Shown: positions 16,281 through 27,456, counted from the stretch's first letter. The stretch is 64,000 nucleotides of DNA from Amoebidium appalachense (GCA_963693365.1 CAVNZM010000016.1:2604001-2668000), one strand, 5' to 3'. Notes: generated by a model not told the origin, from the letters alone. Translations and numbers: made by a program.

Positions 16281-16578
16281 ATAGATAACTTGAACGCCCA
16301 CACACACCCACACGAAAACACACGAAGAAAAAAAAAAAAAGAAAGAGAGAAAAAAAGAAAAAAGAAGAAAAAAACTTACTCGATGCTGTGGTGTTGGTTT
16401 GGGCCCTCGACAAGGCTGGTGGAGCTGCTGCGCACGCATCCAAACTTGCCCCTGCGAAACACAGCAGTGTCCGGAAAAGGGGGCACCCGGGCCATGGCCA
16501 TATGGTTCAAAGTGGGGATGGGGAGGGGAGTTTGAGGGAGGGGGAGGGGGGGCGGGGGAGGGGGGGGGGGGGGGGTTA
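15799..16578. repeat. Homopolymer-rich spacer (C, T, G, A tracts)
   Basis: C and A tracts lie at 15953-15988, C tracts at 16127-16180, a T tract at 16205-16232 and G36 at 16233-16268. On the minus strand, a possible short exon lies at about 16460-16380, between a TTTCGCAG acceptor and a GTAAGTTT donor. It would read as Ala/Pro/Thr-rich protein and could link the transposase and CXC exons, but its frame cannot be proven. Confidence 0.5.
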
Positions 16579-17673
16579 GCCCGAATCGCCATCCGCGCGA
16601 AAACACAGACCAAAGGCCTTTGCAGCATTGTTAGAATGTGGATGCCTACGTGGTATGGATCTCGTGAAGCGTTGGATGGCGTGAAATAAATCCAACTTAA
16701 TGATGATATCCTCACCAAAAACCGACCGGATTAGTGCCGCTAGTTGGCAGCAATTATCTAAGTAAATAACTTCAACGGTTTTACCTAGCCTAGTGTTTCT
16801 GTCACGAAACTGCTCAAGAACAACCTGATTATACTCGAAAGCGACTTTGTTGCAGAACTGGTAACTAACAATTTGCCCATGCTCATTGAGAAGGAAGTAC
16901 ACTGCATCGTATTGTGTGATCCATTTACCATCAGCCATATAGCCGATGCTCATACTTATCTTAAACGTGTGGTCTGCTGACAGCTTGGTGGCACTGATTT
17001 TGGACATTGCCGTATGGTATGGATGTTGTAAATTATCTGTATAAAATCCCAGCCAAGCATCACGAATATAGTCATTGCTGGGGCCGCGGAAAATATCGAT
17101 TTGTGAAAAAGGTGCGATTATTGTGGCTGCTACTCCCTCGCGACGTTGCTGTAGGAGTGATGGCTGGTGGTTTATAATGGACTGCTGCGACGAATCAAAC
17201 GGCATTTGTCCGAGAAGCATATTTTGGAATACGAAAAGGTGCGTACGTAACTGCTGATACCGTGTGTGGTATGTAGTCGAATAATACCGCTGCATGCTCG
17301 AGAATGGAATGCCCGAAACCACCTTGTGGCACAAGTCGTTCATGAGGGCTACGGTAATCCCCGCTCGTTCAGTCAAGTAGAAGGGCATGACACGAGAGAG
17401 GAAATTAGGAAGAGCTGACGTCAGAATGGGGTCATACCCCCTGTAACTGTGTTTTTTATTTTGCTTTCCACACGTATTGCAACGATAAATGCGGCATATA
17501 ATATAAATCCGGCTGTTACAATCGTATGCACTGCGGGGGACATCATTGCCTGATCTAGTCCATCCCTCTTTCGCTAACGGGCCGTGTGCTGTGTTCACAG
17601 GGCATATTGGCGCGTATTTGGATATCTGGAAATTGGTTTCCAAATCCCACACCATTAACGGGGGGAGGAAAAT
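16579..17673 (-). CDS. DUF6729 / RNase H-like transposase exon
   Basis: One large exon from an acceptor CTGCAG (17679-17674) to a frame end at 16579, about 365 residues. The N-terminal part fits DUF6729, a zinc-binding module: CPVNTAHGPLAKEGWT, then PRSAYD and a Y-x-C-x2-C pair. The C-terminal part fits the RNase H-like transposase domain usually linked to it: SADHTFKISMSIG (first acid), VYFLLNEHGQIV, VEVIYLDNCCQ (second acid), then KLDLFHAIQRFTRSIPRRH and LCFRADGDSG. Family members continue beyond the last motif, so the exon is cut off here, by an intron or truncation, where a C tract begins on the coding strand. The 5' exon is not identified: upstream sequence is (CA)n. No early stop is present, so the copy may be fairly recent. 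Activity unknown. Confidence 0.75.
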
Positions 17674-18582
<909 letters not shown>

Positions 18583-18583
<1 letters not shown>

Positions 18584-18922
18584 CCAGCTTGTTGAACTCA
18601 TTCCACTTGTGACAAGTTTCCTCATGTTCTCCCTTAGCTGATTCGTAGTGTCTGGATAATACACCACAGGACAAACGGGTTGCTCCCTTGCATGGCGCTC
18701 CAAACATTCGGTTATCCATGCCTGACATTCGCTACTGCCCCACGCTGGGTATACAGAACCAGTGTGCACAATCTGAATCTGACATACAGGCCTGATTTGC
18801 TCCCCTGCAGCAATCTCAATTTCCTGTTCACTCTGGTCACCACTTATTTGTGGCGGTGATTGCGTTTGCGAGAGCAGAAATTGAGCGCTTAGTACTAGCA
18901 GAAGTAAAGCCCACCACCACAA
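18583..18922 (-). CDS. First exon of a small secreted or anchored protein
   Basis: The frame starts at ATG 18922 with a strong hydrophobic leader (WWWALLLLVLSAQFLLS, residues 2-18), a signal peptide or anchor. About 95 hydrophilic residues follow with spaced cysteines (PVCQIQIV, SECQAWITECLER, PVCPVVYY). The frame ends just after a perfect splice donor, CTG|GTAAGTG, at 18583/18582, so the exon ends there in phase 2. The next exon should lie leftward inside the repeat-rich stretch and was not found. No family recognised. The leader, the cysteine pattern and the donor together support a real gene. Confidence 0.5.
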
Positions 18923-19256
18923 CGTAAGTGGGTAAGGGCAGCGTGTCTGACCCTGCCCATTTTCAAAGGATGAGAAACACGTAGCTGCAGCTGCAATGAG
19001 AAGAAAAAGGCCGCAGCCACTGCCACACTACACGCCGCAGTGTATTGTATAGTAGCAGGTATCACGTGGTACTGCAACGACTTTCTGCATTGAAATTAGC
19101 GAGCCTACCGTGGCAAGAATGATTGTGCTATAAATTTTCGGGTTTGCCGTTTACATACCGTCACACCATACTGAGTCGGCACACGCGAGGCGCCCGCCGG
19201 CCGGGCCGTGCGGGGCGATTTGGCGCCAAAGTTTGCGCAAACTATGTAAACCCTAG
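18923..19256. other. Short intergenic region, no gene seen
   Basis: Unique sequence upstream of the secreted-protein exon, with a GC-rich patch at 19190-19220. No clear TATA box in the first 100 bases. Confidence 0.4.
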
Positions 19257-19436
19257 GTGCACTGAATTCAAGTTGCACTGAATTGAATTTACATGAGCAC
19301 TGGCGACGCCGACGAGCTTTTGCACTGAATTCGATGCACTGAATCATCATGTGCCGGCCCGGGTTCGCGCCCCCCGCCCGCGCCGGTCGGTTTCAGTGCC
19401 CGGAAAGCGATTCAGTGCACCCAATTCAGTGCATCA
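19257..19436. repeat. Cluster of seven GCACTGAAT motifs, four direct then three inverted
   Basis: The 9-base word GCACTGAAT (or GCACTGAA) occurs at about 19259, 19275, 19320 and 19335 on the plus strand. It recurs in reverse (ATTCAGTGC) at about 19392, 19411 and 19423. The two sets face each other around a GC-rich core (19350-19385). Such clusters are typical of multi-site protein binding, for example replication origins or transposase sites. Function here is inferred. Confidence 0.6.
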
Positions 19437-19632
19437 TACCCCCCACCCCAGGACATGCAGTACAGCCCATCGCGGTTGGGACACCCAATAGTGATACTCC
19501 ACAAATTGGCTGGATAAATTCTACTTCATCCTCCCCATCCACTACCCCTTCCTCCCCCTCACCCTCCATAATGTCCGCCTGCTCTTCCCCATCCAAATAC
19601 CGTATGTTATCATCTTCGCCTTCATCGCCCAT
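19426..19632 (-). CDS. Short acidic open frame, possible exon
   Basis: A 68-residue frame starting at ATG 19632. The first 45 residues are strongly acidic (GDEGEDD, EGEGEEG, DGEDEVE), followed by a Cys/Gly segment that overlaps the GCACTGAAT cluster. An AATAAA sits just before the start. It resembles the acidic tails of the island proteins and may be an exon, but there is no independent support. Confidence 0.25.
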   Translation of the reverse strand: MGDEGEDDNIRYLDGEEQADIMEGEGEEGVVDGEDEVEFIQPICGVSLLGVPTAMGCTACPGVGGMMH

Positions 19633-19741
19633 CTTTATTGTGTGAATAATGATTCTATTTCAACCACTTCTTTCCGTTTTATCCACCGATCCCATCGAAT
19701 CAATGATTCTTGACCAATCATCTTCTTTTCCTGGTTTACGT

Positions 19742-20310
19742 TTGCTTCATTCTGATTGGTTGTCACACCACGGGGTTTCCCGATTGTTCTTCGAATGACA
19801 TTTGCTATCACTATCAGACAGTTCTCCAATATCAGAACAGAAAACGGTCTCTACCCAGATGGCCAGATGGCCAGGTCAAATTCAGTGTGTGAAAAAAGGT
19901 GGATAAAACGGGATAAAACGGTGAGCAAAATGATCTGGCCATCTGGCCATGTGGCCATGGAATCTCTATATCTAAAAATAGCTGCCACTGCGCCGGGGCG
20001 TGGTTCCGGGAGGCAGGGGGGCAGGGGAGCACTCACTGGCCCTGCCCCGGGTTCCGGGAGGCAGGGGAGCAGGGGGGCAGGGGAGCAGGGGAGCCACTCA
20101 GTGTGTGGGTGTGCATATGGCCATGGTCACACTGGGGGCCTGGTTCCGGGAGGCAGGGGAGCAGGGGGGCAGGGGAGCAGGGGGGGCTGGGGGGCAGGGG
20201 GGCAGGGGGGCTGGGGGGCAGGGGGGCTGGGGAGACTGGCATGCCACTCACAGCGTGGATAAATGTTGTGTGTGCATAGTGTATGTTGGCACCATGCGGC
20301 TGTGTGGGTG
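19742..20310 (+). repeat. Left arm of the outer 570-base inverted repeat
   Basis: This segment is matched in inverted orientation at 32881-33451. It starts at TTGCTTCATTCTG and ends at GCTGTGTGGGTG, after which the two copies diverge sharply. The arms differ almost only in the length of G runs. The middle (19995-20235) is a GC-rich minisatellite built from GGCAGGGGAGCAGGGG-like units. The outer half has paired palindromic words (CAGATGGCCAGATGGCCAG, CATCTGGCCATCTGG). Confidence 0.9.
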
Positions 20311-20316
20311 GTTTTT

Positions 20317-20934
20317 TTATTTGGGCTTGTGCTTATGGCAATGGGTCGTAGATTTCACCCTGTTTTTGCAGGGATTGCCAGCCTTGGTTTTGCCCTGGCA
20401 GTACCCATTTTCCCTGCCCACACCCACTGCTGCAGCTACAACCGGTGGCTGTGGTGCACCCATGGGTGGATCCGGAGTGGACACAGTTGGCACGGGTGCC
20501 CCGGTGCGCTCGGTGCGAGGGCGCTGCATTTCTGCGACTGTAAAGGCGGCCATGAGGTCGTCCAACAGGAGGTTTGCATGACCATAGTCCCCGGCCTTGT
20601 GGGTGTGGAGGATGTTGATGGTGTTGTCGCTGTAGAGGAGGACACCGGTGGCAGGGGCAAAGCATACCCAGGGCTTGAAGCCGTCCTTGTGGTGTGGGCA
20701 TGTTTTCTTTTTGTTTTTGCACTGGGCTTTTTTTGAGGGTGCAAATGCAGGGCATCGTTCGGGGTCAACCGAATCGGGGCGCAAAAGTGCGTCTCCCATT
20801 TCTAGTGTTTTGTTTTGGTGTGCACTGTTCTTGGATTGGGGTGAAGTGAGACAAAAAGTAAAAGCGAGTACTTTTTGTTGACTGGTTGATGGCATATCAA
20901 TCAATCTCTTGGTGCCAAACCACTGACCAATCAC
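20317..20934 (-). CDS. Small Cys/His-rich protein with two CKN-type knuckles
   Basis: A 205-residue frame. Possible starts are ATG 20934 and ATG 20895 (MPSTSQ); the second leaves room for a CCAAT box at 20927-20931. Two copies of a zinc-knuckle-like pattern are visible: RCPAFAPSKKAQCKN...CPHH near residues 60-82 and YCQGKTKAGNPCKN...CHKH at the C-terminus. The pattern C-x-G-x-T-K-x-G-x-x-C-x-N...C-x2-H is found in small modules of bacterial, viral and protist proteins (DUF5763-like, from memory). The middle (FAPATGVLLYS, HANLLLDDLMAAF) may be a folded core, followed by a Pro/Ala linker. The stop overlaps an AATAAA signal and lies seven bases from the edge of the left inverted repeat, so the gene ends exactly at the island boundary. 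Confidence 0.6.
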   Translation of the reverse strand: MIGQWFGTKRLIDMPSTSQQKVLAFTFCLTSPQSKNSAHQNKTLEMGDALLRPDSVDPERCPAFAPSKKAQCKNKKKTCPHHKDGFKPWVCFAPATGVLLYSDNTINILHTHKAGDYGHANLLLDDLMAAFTVAEMQRPRTERTGAPVPTVSTPDPPMGAPQPPVVAAAVGVGRENGYCQGKTKAGNPCKNRVKSTTHCHKHKPK

Positions 20935-21055
20935 ATGGGTGTATTCACGAATTCCAATCTAAATTCGGCATCTGGAGAGAGGGGTACTGGTAAAACACAA
21001 GAGCAACACGGCATCAAGAGTTTGTACCACAGGCAAGATCTCAGAGAGGTCACTT
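20935..21055. promoter_or_regulatory. Short divergent promoter region
   Basis: About 120 bases separate the Cys/His gene (-) from the membrane protein gene (+). A CCAAT box lies at 20927-20931 just inside the longer version of the first gene. No clear TATA box. Divergent transcription is inferred from gene orientation. Confidence 0.35.
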
Positions 21056-21376
21056 TTGGGGTGTAACACGTCGGATACTGAAAGTTTTGTGAGGTACACG
21101 TACATGTTCGACAGCACGGTCACCACAGGCATTCTTTATGTGATATCTATATGCAGTGTCGTTGCAAATATACACTGGTACAATTTAATGAAGTCCGAAC
21201 CGAATGCTAGAGAGAAAGTGAACAAAATGTATCTGGTGTACGTCAGCGCTGCTATTGTCCTCACATGTTTATTGGTTACACCATTGATGTATGCAGTCAT
21301 ATACTATTTCAATAAGAAGACGGGTGCTGCGGAGTACGACACCACTCTGAGACAAACAAGTCACTCGGACTTTTAA
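21056..21376 (+). CDS. Small membrane protein with two helices
   Basis: A 106-residue frame with ATG at 21056 or 21104 (MFDSTV). Two hydrophobic segments are clear: TGILYVISICSVVANI (about residues 24-39) and YLVYVSAAIVLTCLLVTPLMYAVIYYF (about 59-85). A basic, polar loop (KSEPNAREKVNK) lies between them and a short hydrophilic tail follows. A hairpin topology with both ends on one side of the membrane is likely. No family recognised. It lies between the divergent promoter and the tandem repeats of the island. Confidence 0.55.
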   Translation: MGCNTSDTESFVRYTYMFDSTVTTGILYVISICSVVANIHWYNLMKSEPNAREKVNKMYLVYVSAAIVLTCLLVTPLMYAVIYYFNKKTGAAEYDTTLRQTSHSDF

Positions 21377-21400
21377 TCCGATTGACGTGTCACCGCGCCA

Positions 21401-21795
21401 GCGCTGCATACAAAAAGACCCGAAGTGGAGTATACGACAAACCCAGCGCCAGCGCTTCATACCCAAAGTGGATACAATAAAAAGACAGTTGCTGTGTGTG
21501 CAAAGCTGTGTGTGCAAAAAGAGGGGAAATAAGCGCTGCATACAAAAGCCCCGAAGTGGAGTATACGACAAACCCAGCGCCAGCGCTTCATACCCAAAGT
21601 GGATACAATAAAAAGACAGTTGCTGTGTGTGCAAAGCTGTGTGTGCAAAAAGAGGGGAAATAAGCGCTGCATACAAAAGCCCCGAAGTGGAGTATACGAC
21701 AAACCCAGCGCCAGCGCTTCATACCCAAAGTGGATACAATAAAAAGACAGTTGCTGTGTGTGCAAAGCTGTGTGTGCAAAAAGAGGGGAAATAAA
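21401..21795 (+). repeat. Three tandem copies of a ~131-base unit
   Basis: Copies start at 21401, 21533 and 21664 with the word GCGCTGCATACAAAA. Each holds AGCGCCAGCGCTTCATAC, an AATAAAAAGACAG and a doubled GCTGTGTGTGCAAA. The copies are almost identical. They follow directly on the stop of the membrane protein gene, so the AATAAA could serve as its poly(A) signal. Confidence 0.9.
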
Positions 21796-21799
21796 TACT

Positions 21800-21893
21800 T
21801 TAAACGTGCATGCAATATACATCGATAGACTTATGAAAGCACACAAACTGTGTGCCACACGGGCATGCATGCATGGGGAGGGGAGTGTGGGGT

Positions 21894-21927
<34 letters not shown>

Positions 21928-22243
21928 GACTTTGAACGTGCATGCAATTGACTTATGAAAGCACACAAACTGTGTGCCACACGGGCATGCATGCATGGGG
22001 AGGGAGTGTGGGGAGGGGGGGGGGGGGGGGGGGGGGGGGGAGACTTTGAACGTGCATGCAATAGACTTATGAAAGCACACAAACTGTGTGCCACACGGGC
22101 ATGCATGCATGGGGAGGGAGTGTGGGGTGGGGGGGGGAGGGGGGGGGGGGGGGGGAGACTTTGAACGTGCATGCAATAGACTTATGAAAGCACACAAACT
22201 GTGTGCCACACGGGCATGCATGCATGGGGAGGGAGTGTGGGGT

Positions 22244-22278
<35 letters not shown>

Positions 22279-22365
22279 GACTTTGAACGTGCATGCAATA
22301 GACTTATGAAAGCACACAAACTGTGTGCCACACGGGCATGCATGCATGGGGAGGGAGTGTGGGGT

Positions 22366-22407
<42 letters not shown>

Positions 22408-22488
22408 GACTTTGAACGTGCATAGACTTATGAAAGCACACAAACTGTGTGCACACGGGCATGCATGCATGGGGAGGGAGTGTGGGGT

Positions 22489-22527
<39 letters not shown>

Positions 22528-22943
22528 GACTTTGAACGTGCATAGACTTATGAAAGCACACAAACTGTGTGCACACGGGCATGCATGCATGGGGAGGGAG
22601 TGTGGGGTGGGGGGGGAGGGGGGGGGGGGAGACTTTGAACGTGCATGCAATAGACTTATGAAAGCACACAAACTGTGTGCCACACGGGCATGCATGCATG
22701 GGGAGGGAGTGTGGGGAGGGGGGGGGGGGGGGGGGGGGGGGGGAGACTTTGAACGTGCATGCAATAGACTTATGAAAGCACACAAACTGTGTGCCACACG
22801 GGCATGCATGCATGGGGAGGGAGTGTGGGGTGGGGGGGGGGGGGGGGGGGGGGGGAGACTTTGAACGTGCATGCAATAGACTTATGAAAGCACACAAACT
22901 GTGTGCCACACGGGCATGCATGCATGGGGAGGGAGTGTGGGGT

Positions 22944-22987
<44 letters not shown>

Positions 22988-23074
22988 GACTTTGAACGTG
23001 CATGCAATAGACTTATGAAAGCACACAAACTGTGTGCCACACGGGCATGCATGCATGGGGAGGGAGTGTGGGGT

Positions 23075-23127
<53 letters not shown>

Positions 23128-23208
23128 GACTTTGAACGTGCATAGACTTATGAAAGCACACAAACTGTGTGCACACGGGCATGCATGCATGGGGAGGGAG
23201 TGTGGGGT

Positions 23209-23257
<49 letters not shown>

Positions 23258-23338
23258 GAATTTGAACGTGCATAGACTTATGAAAGCACACAAACTGTGT
23301 GCACACGGGCATGCATGCATGGGGAGGGAGTGTGGGGT

Positions 23339-23376
<38 letters not shown>

Positions 23377-23463
23377 GACTTTGAACGTGCATAGACTTAT
23401 GGAAGCACACAAACTGTGTACCACACGGGCATGCATGCATGGGGAGGGAGTGTGGGGTGGGGG

Positions 23464-23502
<39 letters not shown>

Positions 23503-23584
23503 GACTTTGAACGTGCATAGACTTATGAAAGCACACAAACTGTGTGCCACACGGGCATGCATGCATGGGGAGGGAGTGTGGGGT

Positions 23585-23618
<34 letters not shown>

Positions 23619-23750
23619 GACTTTGAACGTGCATAGACTTATGAAAGCACACAAACTGTGTGCCACACGGGCATGCATGCATGGGGAGGGAGTGTGGGGT
23701 GGGGGGGAGGGGGGGGGGGGTTGGGGAGACTTTGAACGTGCATGCAAGTG
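21800..23750 (+). repeat. 16-copy satellite with embedded long G tracts
   Basis: Sixteen copies of a unit with a constant core of about 80-90 bases are each followed by GTGTGGGG(T/A) and a G tract of about 13-60 bases. The core runs TTTGAACGTGCAT(GCAATA)GACTTATGAAAGC...GGCATGCATGCATGGGG. Two core types exist, with and without a few bases (GCAA) in the GCATGCAATAG part, and they group along the array. The long minus-strand open frames over it read as Pro-rich repeats and are artefacts of the C tracts. Confidence 0.9.
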
Positions 23751-24091
23751 TGTACCAAAAGGGACCTGGACTTCTTTGTATACAATCGATATTTAATCGG
23801 TTGAAAACAGCAAAACAAGACTTGTACATATTCAATAACCACAAGATACTAAACCATCCAGAAGACTTGTACATATATAAACCACAAGATACTAAACCAT
23901 CCAGAACCAGAAAAACAAGATGCCTACATGCTATGATCCATAAGATGCTCGTTAACATAAATACAGAAACCGTAAGGTGCTACCAGTATCAACAGTCATA
24001 TATTAAAATACATCAGCGAGCCCCTGTGGCCATACCCAGCCCCTGACACATACAACAAAATCAAAACACACCCCTCACCACTCCCAACCTC
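23751..24091. other. AT-rich spacer with a short direct repeat
   Basis: A motif of about 40 bases (GACTTGTACATAT, then ACCACAAGATACTAAACCATCC) occurs twice, near 23819 and 23863, and a partial copy follows. No coding frame. Confidence 0.6.
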
Positions 24092-25286
24092 CTAATCTTG
24101 TTCGTCTTCATCACTGTCCCCGTGAATAACATGTATATCTGAAACTTGCTTTGCTCGTGTCCTGCCACTGCGGGCAGGGGCTGGTTTCTGACTCGGTTTT
24201 GGTTTCTTTGCTCGACCACTTTCTTTCCCTTTCTTCCCCTCGACCTTCTCACCCATACCCATCATGTCCTCCAATTCCTCATCTATTGCCCTCTCAAATG
24301 CCGTCTCTTCCTGGCGGTGCCGTTTGTACACACCGAAAGAAATATCTGACACTCCTCTCTTTGAACCCTGGGAATATGCAGAGGGGTTCGACATCATGGA
24401 GGGAAGAGAGGCACCAAAAGTGCGGGATTGGGAAAAAGGTGCAGGAGTGCTGGTAACGGTGACGAGGGACGGATTGAAGGGGGGTACGGGCATGACAGAG
24501 GAGAAACCGGATGAGGGGAGGGCGAGAAGGGGCAGGGGGAGGTTGAGGGGGGTTTTGGGGTGAGTGGTACCGGGCGGGGGGAGGGTGGGGGTGGGATTTT
24601 GATTGGTCGTACCAGGGGGGGGGGATGGGGGGGGCGAGACCGTGTTGGACGGTAATGTCGGGGAGGGGCTGGGGGTCATCTTTCCACCCACGAAGTTTCT
24701 GTGTGCTCTCGTCGATTGTTCTACGGTATGATTCCCTCATGGTCGCAATGTGTGACTGAAGCTTGGTAATCTCGGCCCGGTATTTTTCCCCTTCAGCCTG
24801 ATGCTCCAGGATATCGGCCACCTTTCCAACAAGCTGCCCTTCGAGGTCCCGATTCTTTGCCGATAACACCTGTTCCTTTGCATCTGCAAAGTGTTTTTGT
24901 TTGGCCGCCGCCGATTTTAGCTCGGCAATTTCCCCCTTAAGGATTTGGATGTCGTGATCCTTCGTTTGTAATTCTTTCTCTGCGGCTTCCAGCTTCTCCT
25001 GCAATTCGGTGGTTGGGGTGGTGACAGCGGGTGCAGTGGCCGCAGTACCGACCTTTGCCAATGCAGAGGCAATGGCACTGTCTACTTTCGACTGCAACAC
25101 AGTCTCCAAGTACTCTTCGAACATTTTTGGATCGACGGGAGCAGTGTCGCCGTAGTGTGGGGGGGGGTTGGATGGGGGGGGGACTTCGCCGCCGGAGTGT
25201 GGGGGGGGTTCATCAGCAATCTTGTTCGGCGATCCGGATCCCATCCAGGACACCTTTTGGGGGTCCTCCCACCATATCCACCCCAC
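24092..25286 (-). CDS. Coiled-coil, Pro-rich, acidic-tailed nuclear-like protein
   Basis: Two overlapping minus-strand frames (25286-24294 and 24691-24092) make one protein of about 385 residues if the G10/G8 pair at 24615-24634 carries a length error. Likely start is the second methionine (MGSGSPNKIADE, about 25244); an upstream exon is also possible. Order: Pro-rich leader; long coiled coil (ELQEKLEAAEKELQTK to ATMRESYRRTIDE); Pro/Thr-rich linker after the frame change; a segment KRGVSDISFGVYKRHRQEE; acidic helix (AIDEELEDMMGMGE); Lys-rich stretch (KGKESGRAKKPKPSQK), a plausible nuclear signal; and an acidic end (GDSDEDEQD). No enzyme motif. It shares this order with the proteins at 28441 and 31206. 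Role unknown; self-association and DNA or chromatin binding are inferred. Confidence 0.6.
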
Positions 25287-25289
25287 ACA

Positions 25290-26900
25290 TCCACCACAAC
25301 CTACCTACATGATGACATCTAGATGGGATGTGGGGGTCGTAAACAATTTGGATGGCCACTATCCATAACTCATCTATGATGTCCAGGAGGGGATAAAGGG
25401 GACTTGATATCATCCATCATCCAGAACAGCACCGCAAGGCATCTACTATGGTGTCATGAAATGATCTACAACCCATCCTAAATGCATATTAAATGCCCCG
25501 ATGTTCAAAATTTTTCAAACACAATTTGGTGGGGTTTGGGTGGTGATATGGACCATCTAAAGACCACATCAAATGCTCTTTTCTTGTACCCATCCCAAAG
25601 TACACCCTAAGTACTCCAGGACGTCCAAGTGTACTTCTAGTTTATTTCCGGTGCACATAGACATTATATGGACCACTTTATATGATCATATTTTCTTCCC
25701 ATCCATTTCTACCCCCTAAGTCCCCTATGATGTCCAAGACTAGTTTTAGTGCATTTTATACGATCCATATTGTTTTTTCGCTGTTATATGCACAACATAT
25801 GCACTTTTAATGATCGACAAAGTGTCTGTATGTGCTCTTGTAGATGGACCTCATCCACGACGTCATAGATGGTATGTGGATTGGGTGGTGCACATGATAG
25901 GCATATATGGTTGCTTTAATGTTGCTGGACGCTATTCCTGGTATACAGCATCTTTTTGACGTCTTTAAGTGGTCCTTTAATGAACCTTTTAGGAACATTT
26001 AGTTGTCATGAGGGAAAACCATATTTGCATCTTATATGGCCTTTACGTGGTCTTTGAGATGCCTTTCGGATGGTCATCATGAGGTTTCTGGGATGGGTTT
26101 GTGACATCTTTTTGACCCTGGCTCGATCGATTCCGTGCACTTGAAGGCATCTACATGTGGACCTATGGTGTTGATGATGTGGTATTACAGATCTCTGAAT
26201 ATCCTATCCTTTTCCCATCCATATGTACCCCCTAGGTACCCTCAGATGTCTAAGTGTATTTCTGGTGCATATTATATCATCATTCCTGAATTATCCCTGT
26301 TCTAGGCACAGCATGTGCACTTTATGATATCTAGTTAGGGTCTCTATGTGATCTTTGCGATGGTCCACATCCACGACGTCATAGATGGTTTGTGGATTAC
26401 CCGGTGCACATGATAGGCATATATAGATGCTATAATGTTGCTGGATGCAATTCTCATACTAGAATGGAGTCCACAACATCTCTCTAGGGTCTTTAAATGG
26501 TCCTTGTATGCACTTTTCAGGAGCCGTTAGTTGTCTGAAGATGAATCTATATATGCACATTATGGTGTCTTGCAATTGTCCCTTTGATGTGTTTTGGATG
26601 GTCATCATGAGATTCCTGGGATGGGTTCGAGGCATCTTTTGGACCCAGGCTAGATCGATTCCGTGCACTTTTAAGCATCGCAAGATGGACATCAGGTGAA
26701 TGTAAAGATGCTATATTGATAAGTTCTGATATCTTTTTAGCCATAAACTTATACCATTTGGATGTCAACATGTATATAATGATATCAGCAGGAGAATGTA
26801 AAGATGCTATAACGATAAGTTCTGATATCTTTTTCGTAGTAAACCTATACTATTTGGATGTCAATATATACCTAAAAGGTTGGGTTGCAGTCCACTTAAA
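25290..26900. repeat. Diverged ~510-base direct repeats, no gene
   Basis: Two old copies of a unit of about 510-530 bases can be aligned by eye. TCCACGACGTCATAGATGGT and GGTGCACATGATAGGCATAT occur near 25855/25888 and again near 26371/26401. GATGGTCATCATGAG...CTGGGATGGGTT occurs near 26070 and 26597. A partial third copy lies at 25320-25640. At the right end a 96-base unit (ATGTAAAGATGCTATA...GATATCTTTTT) is repeated at 26700 and 26796. There is no coding frame of substance. Confidence 0.7.
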
Positions 26901-26991
26901 CTTCTGACATCGGCACAGCGCCTATATGTTACAGGCTACTGACACACGTGAAAACCAAACCCCCTACACCCCCACTCATCAACAAACAGAA

Positions 26992-27064
26992 AATTTACTC
27001 TGCGTCTTCGCCCATCTCCTCGTCTGGCTCTGGCCCAGCCTGTCCGAGAAACAACTCTTGTGCT
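26992..27064 (-). CDS. Terminal exon with acidic tail, start unknown
   Basis: The minus strand has a short frame ending in a stop near 26996, reading QELFLGQAGPEPDEEMGED and then AE. It begins right where the inner inverted repeat stops (27065), at an AG that could be a splice acceptor. The acidic end resembles that of the three long island proteins. It may be the last exon of a fourth, shortened relative whose 5' part lies in or beyond the gap. Confidence 0.3.
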
Positions 27065-27456
27065 TGTTGTAATACGTAGTATTTACATATGGTAAGATCT
27101 TCTCAGTTTGTGTTATGTTTCAGTTCATATGCTTAGTGTAAATGCCACACTCCTATTATGTAAAGTGTAGCATCGATCTCCGATATGCTTGTATACTTGT
27201 AATCGTGTTGTATCGGCTTTAATCGTGTATTGTAATATCGATTAGAATATTTATATGTGTGTACACGGATCCACCCACTCAGGGAGAGACGTGTACATGT
27301 TCGTGTGTACATAAATATCTCTGGTTATAGTTATGCTATTACTATCTTGTTTGTTGATCTGTGCTCTCTTTTCCTTCCTCTTTCTCCTTCCTTATTTTCT
27401 TTTCTTTCTCTCCTTGTCTTCATGTGTATAATCGTATTTCTTTTCTACTAATATAT
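27065..27456 (+). repeat. Left arm of the inner inverted repeat
   Basis: This 392-base arm is matched in inverted orientation at 28067-28458 with about nine mismatches (roughly 98% identity). It ends at the assembly gap, so it may be longer in reality. It is AT-rich with a pyrimidine-rich block (27360-27420). Confidence 0.9.

Noticed and set aside
21457-23958. Minus-strand frames of 471, 420 and 226 codons with Pro runs and HACPC repeats
   Set aside because: They read through the G-tract satellite. Pro runs come from C tracts, and unequal tract lengths shift the frame from unit to unit.
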